From Bacteroidales bacterium (GTDB taxonomy: Bacteria; Bacteroidota; Bacteroidia; Bacteroidales; UBA7960), in NCBI GenBank assembly GCA_007124575.1, contig SLEW01000308.1, positions 1-14,145 of the forward strand: a stretch of 14,145 nt of DNA, in the 5' to 3' direction. Positions within the stretch are counted from its first letter, which is position 1. Every line of letters starts with the position of its first letter. This document shows positions 13,887 to 14,145 of the stretch, in pieces. The notes under the pieces were generated by a model. It did no database searches and had not been told where the DNA came from. It saw only the letters and a program-made list of their open reading frames with translations. A program made the position numbers and the translations under genes.

Positions 13887-14145
13887 TGCATATATGCTTT
13901 TTGGGCGTTTGTGTCCCTGATTACCGTATCAATCAAAAAGAAAAGCTTGTCCTTAACCGTAGGGTTTAAGGCTTCAATATCCTGTAGTCGTTTTACCGTT
14001 TTTTTGTCAAACCTGGCGTTCTGTCCTTCGCCCACCAAATAATCCAACGATACGTCAAAAGCATCCGCTATTTTTTTGGCGGCATCAATAGACGGGACAG
14101 CTTCACCCCTTTCATATTTGCCAATCATTACCCGGGATACTCCAC
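13883..14145 (-). CDS. XRE-family helix-turn-helix regulator (5' end outside window)
   Basis: The frame is open to the window edge: ahead of the ATG at 14128 it reads Gly-Val-Ser-Arg-Val, the normal recognition-helix lead-in of XRE proteins. That ATG is therefore internal and the true start is off-window. The visible 86 residues contain the second half of the HTH_3 domain: Gly-Lys-Tyr-Glu-Arg-Gly-Glu-Ala-Val-Pro-Ser, Ile-Ala-Asp-Ala-Phe-Asp-Val-Ser-Leu-Asp-Tyr-Leu-Val-Gly-Glu. A roughly 45-residue helical tail follows. HTH proteins of this tail type are frequent in Bacteroidota. The stop (TGA) overlaps the antitoxin ATG in an ATGA, so the genes form one operon. A role as operon repressor or third toxin-antitoxin component is inference. 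Confidence 0.85.
   Translation of the reverse strand, partial: GVSRVMIGKYERGEAVPSIDAAKKIADAFDVSLDYLVGEGQNARFDKKTVKRLQDIEALNPTVKDKLFFLIDTVIRDTNAQKAYMQ

Noticed and set aside
14126..14128. ATG at 14128 as the start of the XRE regulator
   Set aside because: The frame remains open upstream with residues that fit the helix-turn-helix domain, so the gene continues past the window.
13163..14145. A mobile element around the toxin-antitoxin cassette
   Set aside because: No transposase, integrase, terminal inverted repeats or target duplications could be found in the part that is visible.

Overview
The window looks like chromosomal DNA of a Bacteroidota bacterium. The signs are a FeoA-FeoB fusion, a RecA with the KMGLQARLMSQALRKLT variant around loop L1, a two-LysM GH73 glucosaminidase, a ComEC without a recognisable metallo-hydrolase motif, no clear Shine-Dalgarno sequences, and several promoter -7 elements of the TAnnTTTG type. 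This is a judgement from protein and promoter style; no rRNA or tRNA is present to confirm it.

Left part, plus strand (1-4856): the 3' part of an amidohydrolase gene cut by the window edge, a small coiled-coil lipoprotein, a strong intrinsic terminator, the feoAB ferrous iron transporter behind its own TATATTTG promoter, and mobA for molybdopterin guanine dinucleotide synthesis.

Middle part, minus strand (4866-9772): read in transcription order, rsmG, recA, a secreted S9 prolyl-oligopeptidase-type peptidase and a membrane-anchored M15 D,D-carboxypeptidase-like protein. Gaps are 42 to 79 bp, so they may be partly co-transcribed, with an internal promoter in front of recA. mobA and the M15 gene converge with only 9 bp between them.

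Right part: rsmG diverges from a secreted GH73/LysM glucosaminidase gene (9861-10862). Its 3' end faces the 3' end of comEC (11000-13162, minus). The gap between them holds an 8-bp tandem repeat array organised into a 24-bp higher-order unit. Upstream of comEC is AT-rich DNA and then a minus-strand cassette of overlapping genes: an XRE-type regulator (cut by the window end), a Phd/YefM-like antitoxin, and a RelE/ParE-type toxin gene interrupted by an in-frame TAA. Directly after the toxin is a short frameshifted remnant that resembles the C-terminus of an XRE regulator. This corner looks like a decaying toxin-antitoxin locus.

Most of the window is ordinary housekeeping and envelope content. 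I see no convincing new multi-gene system. The points worth checking are the octamer array, the nonsense-interrupted toxin with intact partners, and the regulator remnant beside it.
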